Shown one piece after another: positions 11,943 through 23,470 of a DNA stretch of 64,000 nt. Numbering within the stretch: position 1 is the stretch's first letter; each line of letters begins with the position of its first letter. Location of the stretch: positions 51,168,501-51,232,500 of the forward strand of contig CM074865.1 in NCBI GenBank assembly GCA_037501455.1, written 5' to 3'. Under the pieces are notes generated by a model. It had not been told where the DNA came from. It saw nothing but the letters and a program-made list of their open reading frames with translations, and made no database searches. The position numbers and the translations under genes were made by a program. This DNA is from Lantana camara. Taxonomy: Eukaryota > Streptophyta > Magnoliopsida > Lamiales > Verbenaceae.

Positions 11943-12870
11943 GGAAGACAAGTATCTTTAGCCTACAAGAAATTTAGAGAATTTTGGCCCTCCGAAGTTG
12001 TTTGATGGTGATGATGACAAGGTCGAGAAAGGGTTGCCCGAGATAGCTCGATTTGAGGGAAATGTCCGGGAATATCCCAAGAGAAAGGTGAGGTATACTG
12101 CCCATTTAATCTGAGACTGAGCTTCAAGGTGGTTTAAGAAAGTGAAGTCCAATTCGAAGAATCCGGGAAAATCTTCAACTAGGAAGATTTTGATCGAGAG
12201 TTCTATTATAAGTACATCTCTCCAAGTTCAGTGGTAAGATGACTTCATGAATCCCTAACCCTTGAGTAAGAATTCAAAAGGATGGATTACTTTATATTGA
12301 AACTTGAGAGATCGAGAATCAGCGAGATTGCCCTAAGGGTTGGATGATGTAATTACGAGAGCATAGAAGTAAAACTCAACAAGTTCTTCAAATTTCGAAG
12401 GTGCATACATAATCCGAGAATATAATATAGGTGGTTCGAGTAGAGATGGATGGCCAACGGATGAAGTCTCACCCTTCTTATATGGGACAAGAGCCGGTTC
12501 AAGTCTTAGTTCGAGGAAGAGATCCGAATTACAAAAGAACCCTGAAGAACTTTAAGATGTCATTAATACCAAGCAAAGGATGATTTCAATGCCGAAGATG
12601 GAGATAATTTTGAAGAAAATTTGGGGATTGTTTCAAGTACCAAGAGTTGGAAGAATTAGAAGATGTGATGAGGGTGCCCGAAGAACAAGAATTTGAGATC
12701 TTCAAAACGTCGTGACTTCAAGATCCCGGTTCAAGTGCAAGGTGATATCTTGGAAGACAAGGAGGTTGACCCTGAACTCGACATTTTTGCCGTGGTGAAT
12801 GGTACACAAAGCATTCATGGCATTTCATACATGCATATTTTAATCTCGGGGAGACCCACTTGTTTGCTGC
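11943..12870 (+). pseudogene. Decayed gag of D
   Basis: In mixed frames one can read LFDGDDD, a motif matching the start of the retrotransposon gag core, then a KVRYTAHL-like stretch and ASRWF, equivalent to the A..WW signature. Near 12700-12830 the frame gives DPELDIFAVVNG followed by THR/SER-rich residues and SIHGISYM, resembling the gag C-terminus of M and B. Stops and frameshifts occur throughout and no zinc knuckle is readable. The gag core would build the virus-like particle; this copy cannot. Confidence 0.65.
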
Positions 12871-13455
12871 TTTCTTTTCATTGCCTCTTCGTGTTGCTTA
12901 TTATTTTGTTGTTGTTTCACTCTTTCGTTGTGAGCTCTCTTCTTGAAGAGAGCTTTGGTGAAGTCGAGTGCTCGGGTGGTTTGGTTTGAAGGAGCCTTGT
13001 TAAGGTTCGAAGCTACCTTAGGCGTTGGTTGGTTGTTCGAGCACAGAGTTGAGTTCGTAGTTGTTCGAGGAGGTCCGTTCGGGGCTCAACGATATTTTTG
13101 GGTATTAGATTGAAGGCTAACCCGTTAATATCCTTTGTGGAAGCAGTTGGTTAATTCGGGACGGTGCGATGAGCTACGTGACTTACCTTTGTGATAACCG
13201 AAGGGTCAAGTCAAGCTCAAGGAGACAAAGATCGTAGTAAGAATTTCTCGACGTTTCTTGAGGGTTGGAATTCGTTACCACCCCAGAGAGACGTTGCGGT
13301 TATCGTAATCTTTATCCATCAATTGAATTATGTCGAAGATTCCCTACCGGATGGCTCTAGCATGATTGTTGGAGTTGGAGGGTAGTTCGATGAGCTCTTA
13401 GAAGGTGGTTTCATCCGCTCGAGTACTTCTTCGTGGAGTGCTTTTGTCCCGTCTA

Positions 13456-13560
13456 AGAAAAAATGGGACTTTAGGGTGAATATCGACTACCGTGAGCTAC
13501 TCAGGTTAAGTGTGGAAGTTTAATACCCTTCACTGCTTCAAGAGTGTTTACTCTTCTCCA
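13456..13560 (+). pseudogene. Reverse transcriptase remnant of D
   Basis: The frame starting AAG AAA AAA TGG gives a lysine run and then VNIDYREL, the Gypsy RT motif usually seen as CIDYREL, with a stop shortly after. This is about 35 codons of a domain normally near 180 residues, so most of pol is deleted. The sequence on both sides (12870-13455 and 13560-13930) shows no other domain I can recognise. Confidence 0.65.
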
Positions 13561-13944
13561 GAGTTTCATGGACGCGCCGAGTTTGGGTCCTAACAAGGAT
13601 ATAACCGACTATCCATCCGTGTAGAAGAACAGAGAATTGTCTCAGGGTAAAAGTCTCTCGTGTCGTCGGGGTACACCAGGAAAATCTTCTCTAAGAGTTG
13701 CCAACCTATTGACATGAATGACAAGATAGAGGCATGGTTTCAGAGTGGGAAGAGGCGGTTGAAGAGAGTTTCCTTCGGCATCAGCTTTTGTCAACCTAAA
13801 GGTACTCAATACTACTCTGTTTATGAATGAGGCACAAAGGAAGGCTTTGGTCATTTCTTGCTAGCGGGAGAGTGTAGCCTACATCTCGAGAAGAGCTAGG
13901 TCACGAGACTTACCCCACTCTTGGTTCGAGTTCGTTCGAGGATT

Positions 13945-14060
13945 TGATGAACCGATATGATGTGATTGGCATTAGAAAAGATGTTACGGAATTAGTGTAA
14001 CAATGTCCAATGTGTTATCGGTTGAAGACCGAGCATCAAGAATCAGAAGGATTCTCTAAC
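13945..14060 (+). pseudogene. Integrase zinc-binding remnant of D
   Basis: One frame reads IRKDVTELV, a stop, then QCPMC and KTEHQ. It matches the end of the HHCC zinc domain of Gypsy integrase (MKRDVA..V..C..C...K.EHQ), as seen intact in B at 44597-44690. Only the two cysteines remain. From here to the purine tract at 14396 I see only decayed pol-like sequence. Confidence 0.6.
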
Positions 14061-14373
14061 TACTTCTAAATTCTATTTGGAAGAGGGAGCAAATGGAGGA
14101 GGACTTCGTGTCCAGTTTGCTAAAACCAAGAAGATCTCTTGAGAATCGAAGGGGGTCCTTGTTTCGACGAGTTGACCTACTTTCTCTAGCAAGGTTGTTT
14201 GACGAGAGTTCCAAGAGCTTTGTGGTTTGGAAGAGGAGACCCTAGAGACGAAGACTCCACCGATCCTTGTGGCAGGATTTGAAAATCCCAGAAGCCACTT
14301 GAAAACTGGATCGATGTGGAGTAGTGGAATTGGAGTTAAACTTCGTTCCAGATTTGATCAAGACCCTGCTTTA

Positions 14374-14408
14374 GGACCTGAGGACAGGTCCTTTTGAAGG
14401 GGGAGAGG
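14374..14408 (+). other. Palindrome and polypurine tract before D's 3' LTR
   Basis: GGACCTG (14374-14380) and CAGGTCC (14385-14391) form perfect arms around AGGA, followed by GAAGGGGGAGAGG (14396-14408) and then the LTR. The purine tract primes plus-strand DNA synthesis. The hairpin recurs at the same place in A, B and M. Confidence 0.85.
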
Positions 14409-14409
14409 T

Positions 14410-14882
14410 TGCAACATCCCGATTTTTCGGCCGTACAGGTACGCTATTTCGAGAGTGTTATGTGTGAATTTAAATTATTATTTATGTCATTATATATTTA
14501 TTTTAATGTTTAAATGTTATTCTTGAATTTATTTAAATTAATTGTTATGTAAATGTTAGAATATTTGAACGTTTTGCCCAGTCGGACCTCGCTTTTAATT
14601 TGTTTGACCTTGTACTTGTTTCCGATTTTGGTGACTACGTGATATGCATGAATTATATGTGTTATGAATTTGCTTACGTGCTCGTTTTACGTTTTTTAGT
14701 TTGTTTGATACGGTTCTTAAACCATTTTATTTGTTAGGGGCTCGAGGGCCTAATTTGTTTTAGCGCGCCTTGTGTTCCGGAATTTATATCTTGAGTTGGG
14801 GAATTTGGATTCGAATTGCGAAAGAGGGGCTGGACTTGTAACAGAAATCGGAAGCTCATGAATCTAACTTTACATTTTTCTA
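14410..14882 (+). mobile_element. 3' LTR of D, piece 1
   Basis: It starts TGCAACATCCCG and follows the 5' LTR closely for its first ~473 bases. It stops at TTTTTCTA, where an antisense TRIM LTR is joined. The LTR resumes at 28387. Confidence 0.88.
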
Positions 14883-15016
14883 GGTAACAGCCCGAAAACC
14901 CGCCTGTAGATATTGTCCCCTTTGCTATCCATAAGTCGGCATAGCCTTACGGTTTTGTTCTTCCCGGTGGAATTTAAGCCATAGGCGCCCACCCAGGGAA
15001 AGGCCTCTACAGGGAA
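14883..15016 (-). mobile_element. TRIM-like short LTR E (antisense), left piece
   Basis: GGTAACAGCCCGAAAACC and the following ~130 bases are the reverse complement of the LTR at 27738-27971. Together with 23368 to about 23470 it forms a ~236-bp LTR. In sense it contains a TATA-like CTTATAAGG and ends in GGGCTGTTAC-like sequence, a layout I recall from plant TRIM elements whose LTR is followed by the primer site AATGGTATCAGAGCC. Element M inserted into it after AGGGAA. Confidence 0.75.
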
Positions 15017-18000
15017 TGTGACACCTCGCTCGTTCGCACATACAGGTTTGTACCACGTGTGAGTTTATTTTCCGTAATTGTATTTATTTTCATTTTTATT
15101 TGATGCATTCATAATTATTTCTAATTGTTTCTTATATGAATTATTTGAAATAAAATGAAATTTGTGATTTGAATGTCAACAAAATGCTCTAAGTGAAACT
15201 ACGATGTGAATTCTTATGAATCATGAATTTATGATATGTGAATTTTATTCCCGAGCATGCTAATTTCGTGAATTATGTGAAATACGTGATTTACGGATAT
15301 AATTGCATGATTTTAAAATATGGGGACTTAATTGAAAATTTAGTTTTGGACTAATTTGTAACTTTTGAAAGTTTTGGACTTTTTCGAAAAATGAGTCATT
15401 TTAGTACATATGTGCACGTTTTAATTTATATCTTGAGCTACGGCACTCGGATTCGAGCCCCATCTTTAGCGTTCAACTCGCTTTGACGACCCGGACGCAA
15501 TGGAATAAGTTTCGTAATTTTTCGATATCGTTTCGACCCCCGACGAAGCATATTTCAGCCACTCGTACCTTAAAACACACCTATGGCCTAACTTGGAGCT
15601 ATTAAACCTAATACCCATCATTTTCCTTGACTAATTACCATCTAAATCATCCTCTCTCCCACCCTTACCTGCTGCATCGATTCACATCAGAGAGAAAAGG
15701 GGAAAAACGTGAAGGAAGAGGAAGAAAGAAGAAAGAAAAAGGGAAACCTCCAATCTTGGCCATTCTTTGAAATAAAACTTCCGATTCCTTGTTCCTTCTT
15801 CAAGATCAAGGTAGGATTCTTATTGTCCAGATTCTTGTAATCATTTGGCACCACTTAAATCATGTATTTTGTTAGAGAATCCATGTATATGCCTTACTTG
15901 ATGAATAACTAGGTTAAACTTGGAAATTCTTGATTAAATGTTACCATGTACATACGTGACTGAAATTTCATGAAATCTTGCCTGTTTCTCGTGGTTTTAA
16001 CTGCTGTTTTGTACCCATACCTGCTGCAGCGAACTGTTGTGATTTATGGAGAAAAAACAGGGGATTTGCGCAAGAAAATGTTGAGTTGTTTCCCTTCTTT
16101 GTTGCTGTTACGTTTCTGTCGCTGCTTTGTATTGATTTAGGCCTGAAATTGCTGCGTTAGTTTGAGTTGTTGTTGCTGTCAATTTACTGCGTTAATTGGT
16201 GCTGCGTATGGCCTGATTCTTGCCCTGTTTTGAGCTGGTGAACTGCTGTTCTTTTGCTGCTGCGTTTGCTGCGTGTGTGTGACTGCGTTGCTGCGTTCTT
16301 TGTGCTATTTTGCATTGAATTGTTGCTCCATGACTGCCCTTTTGTCGCTGCTTCGTTCCCCTGCATATTTTCCCCTGTTTTTGCACTTTTAGAACTGCTG
16401 CAGCGGCTGTTACTCCGCTGCTGGGACAACCTTACCCGGGGCGGGGAGAAATTTCAAAGAAATGCAGAAACTGGGGCTGCTTTTGTTATGTGCTTGTGTG
16501 CGTGGTTGTGCATGATTTGTGTAAGTCCATGCATGCGTGTGTGTAAGTGTGTGCATGCATGAATTGAGGGTGTGTGCGTGAGTGTTATATATATATTTAA
16601 AGCTAGAATGTGTGCATGGGCATGGCTGTTGCATGCATTTATTTGTTGTTGTTCATTAAATGTGTATTTTAAATAGTATGATCTCTAGAATTTGAATTTT
16701 TCATGCATGACTTTCGTGCTTCGTTTTATGCTTTCTAATGCCCTCTTTTAATTGTTTATGACATATATGCTATGTGAATATGTTGAATTAAATGTTAAAT
16801 GTCTTAAATTAATTTTATGGATTCATTTTATATGAATTTTACGTGATATGAATTTGAACATTTCAAATGGTACCTTTCCTGAATGCTTTTGACACTATAA
16901 GTGGTTTCTTTTGCCTCTAAGCTTATCCTATGATATTGATTAAAGAATAAACAATGTGTTATGATATCAATATGAGATCTATGTTATGATATTGACAAGG
17001 GAAGAATGTGAAATGAAATTTGTAAACGTTTAAGTGTTCATTTGATATTTTATTACATTCATAGCATCCATTTGCATCGCCATGCGTCTAAATGGTACAT
17101 GTTTGAGTCGAAGTTTTTAGTAGTGCGTTTGTTTGTCACAGGGGTGCTTCCGGGAGGAGTCGTGCCCGGAGTTTAAGATGTTTGGGATTGTTTTCTCGCA
17201 CCACACTACACTTTTCTTCAAAGGTGAGGTTTAGGTTCTTTTCTTTTTAGTTAAGCGACCTAAAACCCTTAAATGCTCATTTTCAAGCCCACATGCGATT
17301 ATACTATTATATATATATAATAGATATGTGCTTATACGATATGTTTATGAATTTGTCATACGATTAAAGGTTTTCGAACTATATATACGAGCGTATGTAA
17401 GCTTGAAAATGTTTTTGAACGAGGCTATGCTGCAAACCATGGTTGGATTATGAAACGGGAATAGAGACTTTATGTTAATGTATTTGTTAATGAATATGAG
17501 TTGTATACGTATATGTTATGTAATGTCCTTTGAAAATGATTTGGTGTGCAAAACCTATTCCCGGTTCATAACCTTTATATTTTATGTGCTTTGCTATATA
17601 TATATAGTGTATGGGTGTGCGTTAGCCCCCTCACTCAGTTGAGATATGACTGACACCTCTCCTTTTCCCACTTTTAGTTTGCAGGTATTTTGAGCACGAG
17701 CTAGGCGAAGAAGTGGGTCGTTCGAGTCTCACTTTTGGGTATAGGTCGTGTTAGGTGCATTGCATTCATTTTGTCTTGTATTTACGGAATTGATTATGAT
17801 ATGAATTTTATGTTAGAAATATGAATCGTTATGGCTACATGTAATTGATCATTTGATGTATATTTTAAGTTGAAATTTTATATTCTAGAACTCCTTTGCT
17901 TCCGCTAATTGGTTAGTTGTTGGGCGCTCTGAGTATGTTTTAGCTCCGCCTAGCCTAGAGCGTGTGTGGTCTCCCGTTCGCTTAGACTTGGGCTCGTGGA

Positions 18001-18072
18001 TCGACTCCCATTTCATATGCGGGTTCGGGTCTAGGTGTGGGGGATGTGGTGGCCCACGCTCCGGGTGCTACA
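15017..18072 (+). mobile_element. 5' LTR of M
   Basis: It starts TGTGACACCTCGCTCG and ends CCGGGTGCTACA. The donor-like AAG|GTAGGA is at 15811-15812 and the acceptor-like TTTGCAG|G at 17683-17684. A CTG/CTGC-rich stretch spans about 15975-16470 and ends in ACCCGGGGCGGGGAG (about 16435-16449), a weak version of the palindrome block. The mid block present in the 3' LTR is deleted at 17438/17439. Open frames on both strands near 16184-16634 come from the CTG-rich sequence and are not genes. Confidence 0.92.
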
Positions 18073-18080
18073 TCCTAAAG

Positions 18081-18092
18081 TTGTATCAGAGC
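18081..18092 (+). other. Primer-binding site of M (one mismatch)
   Basis: TTGTATCAGAGC lies eight bases after the LTR end. It matches the plant initiator Met tRNA site TGGTATCAGAGC except for G to T at the second base. Confidence 0.85.
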
Positions 18093-18271
18093 TCCGGGTT
18101 GCAAAACCGGAGTTCGAGTGTCGTGTTGAGTCTGTCTAGGTCATACGTCATAGGACAATGTGGATATGTGACTTCATGTGCTTATTTGTTTATCTTTTTG
18201 TTAATTGTGCACATGAACATGTATTGACCCGCATGCATAAATATTGGAATTTCTTGAATTTTTGCAGAAAT

Positions 18272-19411
18272 ATGCCTCTAAGAAGACATCACCGTCGATA
18301 TAGATCCCCCGAGCATCGTCATCATCGGGATCACTCTCCTCATCAAGAGAATAACAATCCACCAGCACCACTGATGGATCCGGGGAACTTTATGGAAAGG
18401 CTCGCGGTATTTTTAGAGCAACGAAATCAAGAAAGGAATAATGCTCCGCCGGCCGGTAATCATGGAGGAGGCCTTATTACAGCCACCCTTAGGGAGTTCA
18501 AGAATCAAAACCCACCGGTTTTCATTGGTGGGAATGATATTCAAGCCGAAGAATGGTTGGTTCAAATAAATTGGATATGGAATCTTATACCTTGTGGACC
18601 GGATGAGAAACTTCAATGCACCCTCACCATGGTCCAAGGACAAGCTTATAATTGGTGGTCGAATGTTCAAGGGAAATTAGGGGCCTCCGGGGAAGAAGTC
18701 ACTAGGGAAGTGTTCGTCCGAGAGTTTAAAAACAAGTATATCCTGAAAGCTACCCGGAATAGACACTTGAGAGAGTTTATGGATCTCAAGCAAGAAGGGA
18801 TGTCAGTGACGGATTACATAAATGAGTTTGAGAGGCTTTCTTGATACGCCCCAAGTATTGCTAATGATGACGATGAGAGTAAGGCTTCCCAATTTCTTCC
18901 AGGTCTTCAAGAGGACATGAAAGATGCATTAGAAGCTTCAAATACTAGCACGTGGGCCAAACTGACGGACAAGGCTTTGAGAGTTGAAGACCGGGAAGTT
19001 ATGAGAAGAAAGAACTCACATATCGGCCAAGGTTGTAGTTCGGGTTCACAAGCGATTCTTGGAAAGAGACCGTTGTACGAAGTTCACCCCCTTTCAAATT
19101 CTCAAAGCAAGCAACATAAACCGGCGAATTCAAATCGTCCCATGGCTATCAAGGGTCCCGAGTGTGTGCATTGTCGACGAACAAATCACTTGTCGGAGAA
19201 TTGTTGGAAACTTCACAAGAGGTGCTTCGGATGTGGGTCACCGGAGCATATGTTAGATCGATACCCACGCAAGAGGCCGAATTATGTGCCGGGAAGAAAT
19301 CTAAGACCCGCGATTCAACCTCGGGCGTATGCTTTGGGTGGAGAAAGAGAAAGAAGGGCGGAAGTTAATCAAAATGCCACGGTGGAAGGTACAATTGCAT
19401 TCATGGCATAA
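18272..19411 (+). pseudogene. gag: gag polyprotein of M, one internal stop
   Basis: A single 379-codon frame from the ATG at 18272, just after the leader, is interrupted only by TGA at 18842-18844. The N-terminus is Arg/His-rich (MPLRRHHRRYRSPEHRHH). The gag core follows: FIGGNDIQAEEWL at about residues 87-99, then AYNWW and a REFMDLKQEGMSVTDYINEF segment. Two CCHC zinc knuckles come near residues 298-335: CVHC...H....C is complete, and in the second the last Cys has become Tyr (19262-19264). Such knuckles bind the element's RNA during particle assembly. The stop fits CGA (Arg) to TGA, a CpG deamination. Start, length and order fit Ty3/Gypsy gag; no protease follows. Confidence 0.92.
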
Positions 19412-19787
19412 CATCACATGGATTGCTCGATCCCGAGACCATTAATTCATTATTGTAGGGATGCATTGTTATGATAATTGTTTTGTTGTTTTCCTTCTCT
19501 TGCATGCCCTATTACTTGCGCATGACTCTGTTGTGAGTTCTTTTGAGAGTTCTTGGTGAGATTTCTTTGACGGGAGTGTTCGGTGAGCTTGAGGGTCGAG
19601 TTCTCCTTGTCAACTTGATAGAGCCATCGAGAAGAGGTAAGATTTGAGGTGCAAGATCAAAGAAGGTAAGAGATTGAAAGTCGAAGAGTTCACTCAAGAG
19701 ATTGAAAAGAAGATGAGAAGTTGTATCCGGAGTGGTTCGAGGTCCCGAGCAGGACCTGAGGACAGGTACTTTTTAAGGGGGAGAGTT
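19412..19787 (+). mobile_element. Post-gag region of M with pol-tail remnant and purine tract
   Basis: No open frame is seen. At 19688-19739 the bases align with B's pol end (49300-49350): an EEK/ED-rich stretch then LYPE, the tail of the chromodomain-like segment. So gag is joined to the last codons of pol and everything between is deleted. GGACCTG (19752-19758) and CAGGTAC (19763-19769) form the pre-LTR hairpin, followed by AAGGGGGAGAG at 19775-19785. Confidence 0.8.
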
Positions 19788-22700
19788 TGTGACACCCCGC
19801 TCGTTCGCACATACAGGTTTGTAACACGTGTGAGTTTATTTTCCGTAATTGTATTTATTTTCATTTTTATTTCATGTATTCATATTTATTTCTAATTGTT
19901 TCTTGTATGAATTATTTGAAATAAAATGAAATATGTGATTTAAATGTCAAGAAAATGCTCTAAGTGAAACTACGATGTGAATTCTTATCAATCATGAATT
20001 TATGATATGTGAATTTTATTCTCGAGCATGCTAATCTCGTGAATTATGTGAAATACGTGATATACGGATATAATTGCATGATTTTAAAATATGGGGACTT
20101 AATTGAAAATTTAGTTTTGGAATAATTTGTAACTTTTTAAAGTTTTGGACTTTTTCAAAAAATGAGTAATTTTAGTACATGTGTGTACGTTTTAATTTAT
20201 ATCTTGAGCTACGGCACTCGGATTCGAGCCCCGTCTTCGGAGTTCAACTCCCTTCGACTACCCGGACGCAATGGAATAAGTTTTGTAATTTTTCGATGTC
20301 GTTTCGACCCCCGACGAAGCATATTTCAGCCACTCGTACCTTAAAACACACCTATGGCCTATCTTGGAGCTATTAAACCTAATACCTGTCATTTTCCTTG
20401 ACTAAATACCATCTAAATCATCCTCTCTACCACCCTTACCTGCTGCATCGATTCACATCAGAAAAGGGGAAAAACGTGAAGGAAGAGGAAGAAAGAAGAA
20501 AGAAAAAAAGAAACCTCCAATCTTGGCCATTCTTTGAGCTAAAGCTTCCGATTCCTTGTTCCTTCTTCAAGATCAAGGTAGGATTCTTATTGTCCATATT
20601 CTTGTGATTATTTTGGACCACTTAAATCATGTATTTTGTTATAGAATCCATGTATATGCCTTACTTGATGAATAGCAAGGTTAAACATGGAAATTCTTGA
20701 TTAAATGTTACCATGTACATACGTGACTGAAATTTCATGAAATCTTACCTGTTTCTCGTGGTTTTAACTGCTGTTTTGTACCCATACCTGCTGCATTGAA
20801 CTGCTGTGATTTATGGAGGAAAAACAGGGGATTTGCGCATGAAAATGTTGAGTTGTTTCCCTTCTTTGTTGTTGTTACGTTTCTGTCGCTGCTGTGTATT
20901 GATTTAGCCTGAAATTGCTGCGTTAGTTTGAGTTGTTGTTGCTGTCAATTTGCTGCGTTAATTGGTGCTGCGTATGGCCTGATTCTTGCCCTGTTTTGAG
21001 CTGCTGAACTGCTGTTCTTTTGCTGCTGCGTTTGCTGCGTGTGTGTGACTGCGTTGCTGCGTTCTTTGTGCTATTTTGCATTGAATTGTTGCTCCATGAC
21101 TGCCCTTTTGTCGCTGCTTCATTCCCCTGTATATTTTCCCCTGTTTTTGCACTTTTGGAACTGCTGCTGCTGTTACTCCGCTGCTGGGACAACCTTACCC
21201 GGGCGGGGAGAAATTTCAAAGAAATGCAGAAACTGGGGCTGCTTTTGTTATGTGCTTGTGTGCGTGGTTGTGTATGATTTGTGTAAGTCCATGCATGTGT
21301 GTGTGTAAGTGTGTGCATGCATGAATTGAGGGTGTGTGCGTGAGTGTTATATATATATTTAAAGCTAGAATGTGTGCATGGGCATGGCTGTTGCATGCAT
21401 TTTTTTGTTGTTGTCCATTAAATGTGTATTTTAAATAGTATGATCTCTAGAATTTGAATTTTTCATGCATGACTTTCGTGCTTCGTTTTATGCTTTCTAA
21501 TGCCTTCTTTTAATTGTTTATGACTTATATGCTATGTGAATATGTTGAATTAAATGTTAAATGTCTTAAATTAATTTTATGGATTCATTTTATATGAATT
21601 TTACGTGATATGAATTTGAACATTTTAAATGGTACCTTTCCTGAATGCTTTTGACACTATAAGTGGTTTCTTTTGCCTCTAAGCTTATCCTATGATATTG
21701 ATTAAAGAATAAACAATGTGTTATGATATCAATATGAGATCTATGTTATGATATTGACAAGGGAAGAACGTGAAATGAAATTTGTAAACGTTTAAGTGTT
21801 CATTTGATATTTTATTGCATTCATAGCATCCATTTGCATCGCCGTGCGTCTAAGTGGTACATGTTTGAGTCTATGTCTTTAGTATTGCATTTGTTTGTCA
21901 CAGGGGTGCTTCCGGGAGGAGTCGTGCCCGAAGTTTAAGTTGTTTGGGATTGTTTTCTCGCACCACATTACACTTTTGTTCAAAGGTGAGGTTTAGGTTA
22001 TTTTCTTTTTAATTAAGCGACCTAAAAACCTTAAATGCTCATTTTCAAGCCCGCATGCGATTATACTATTATATATATATAATAGATATGTGCTTATACG
22101 ATATGTTTATGACTTTGTCATACGATTAAAGGTTTTCAAACTATATATACGAGCGTATATAAGCTTGAAAATGTTTTGCAACGAGGCTATGCTCCAAACC
22201 GTCTGTCTTCATGCTAGCTACGGATTTAGGATGACACGGAGAGGTACGTCTGTAGCATAAGCTATGTTGCAAGGTAAGTTATGCTTTTATAAGCTTTTGG
22301 AAAGGCTATATCTACGAGCATATACGAGCTCATGGTTTTAATGAAAGTTTAATGCTAATGTTCGCAATGTTAATATTTGTAATGAGAGAGAATGTAATGG
22401 TAATGTAATGTAATGGAATGTTGGGCCCCGGAGGTGTGGGTAAGGGGGACCCGGGATGACCATGGGGTCGCCGGTTATTGACCCCTGTACACATCTCCAC
22501 AGTTTGATAGGATCAACCCGGAACCCACTAGGAGGTTTGGTGGGGGATGGAATCCTCGGGCGTGAGCGTCATGAAACTCACGACCCATACTTAACGTAAT
22601 GGATGGAAAGGGTTGGCCGACCCTTCCATCACCGGAGAAGGGGATTGAATGTTATTTCTGTTTTATAATGTAATGTAATGAGGAGCCCAGGATGGGATTT

Positions 22701-23367
22701 CTGCTCGTACTCGCCGAGCTTAATGAAATGGTTGGATTATGAAACGGGAATACAGACTTTATATTAATGTATTTGTTAATGAATATGAGTTGTATACGTA
22801 TATGTTATGTAATGTCCTTTGAAAATGATTTGGTGTGCAAAACCTATTCTCGGCTCATAACCTTTATATTTTATGTGTTTTGCTATATATATATATATAT
22901 AGTGTGTGTGTGTGCGTTAGCTCCCTCACTCAGTTGAGATATGACTGACACCGCTCCTTTTCCCACTTTTAGTTTACAGGTCTTTTGAGCATGAGCTAGG
23001 CGGAGAAGTGGGCCGTTCGAGTCTCACTTTTGGGTATAGGTCGTGTTAGGTGTATTGCATTCATTTTGTCTTGTATTTACGGAATTGATTATGTTATGAA
23101 TTTTGTGTTAGAAATATGAATCGTTATGGCTACACGTATTTGATCATTTGATGTATATTTTAAGTTGAAATTTTGTATTCTAGAACTCCTTTGCTTCCGC
23201 TAATTGTTTAGTTGTTGGGCGCTCTGAGTATGTTTTAGATCCGCCTAGCCTAGAGCATGTGTGGTCTCCCGTTCGCTTAGACTTGGGCTTGTGTATGGAC
23301 TCCCATTTCATATGCGGGTTCGGGTCTAGGTGCGAGGGATGTGGTGGCCCGCGCTCCGGGTGCTACA
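19788..23367 (+). mobile_element. 3' LTR of M
   Basis: It starts TGTGACACCCCGCTCG and ends CCGGGTGCTACA, 3580 bp. The donor-like AAG|GTAGGA is at 20578-20579 and the acceptor-like TTACAG|G at 22978-22979. It keeps the conserved mid block (about 22420-22720: GGGCCCCGGAGG, GGAGGTTTGGTGGGGGATGG, CACCGGAGAAGGGG) that is missing from the 5' LTR. A CTG-rich stretch and CTTACCCGGGCGGGGAG (about 21193-21209) match the 5' copy. Confidence 0.93.
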
Positions 23368-23470
23368 GGTGAAGAGGTATCCACCCCCTTATAAGGAAGG
23401 CTTAGTTCTCCTCTTCTCCGATGTTGGTGCGCTAATTGCCCGTTAACCCCCGATTTGGTTCTAACACTGA
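23368..23470 (-). mobile_element. TRIM-like LTR E (antisense), right piece
   Basis: GAAGAGGTATCCACCCCC and the TATA-bearing sequence that follows are the reverse complement of about 27770-27835. Read in sense, the LTR would start TGTTAGAACC near 23470. Its junction with the next block is not flanked by an obvious TSD. Confidence 0.65.

Larger units (their letters stand above)
15017..23367 (+). mobile_element. Element M, gag-only Gypsy derivative
   Basis: M has a 5' LTR (15017-18072), primer site, gag (18272-19411), a short leftover of the pol 3' end (19688-19739), purine tract and 3' LTR (19788-23367). The two LTRs differ at about ten positions in the first ~225 bases by eye, and the 5' copy lacks 527 bp. 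The flanks (AGGGAA left, GGTGAA right) are only an imperfect TSD, but both sides are halves of TRIM LTR E. As the innermost layer of the stack it is among the younger insertions. Without pol it would have needed enzymes from a relative. Confidence 0.92.

Noticed and set aside
16184..16634. Ser/Gln-rich and Leu/Cys-rich open frames in LTR M (also 20923-21396)
   Set aside because: Both LTR copies show the same CTG/CTGC-rich sequence, open in several frames on both strands; this is low-complexity LTR sequence, not a gene.
17223..17270. A second small intron (GGTGAGG donor, TTTTTAG acceptor) in the mid-LTR block
   Set aside because: Donor and acceptor would be only about 30 bases apart, too short for a plant intron; the conserved GAGGTTTAGG...CGACCTAAAACC is better seen as a short hairpin.
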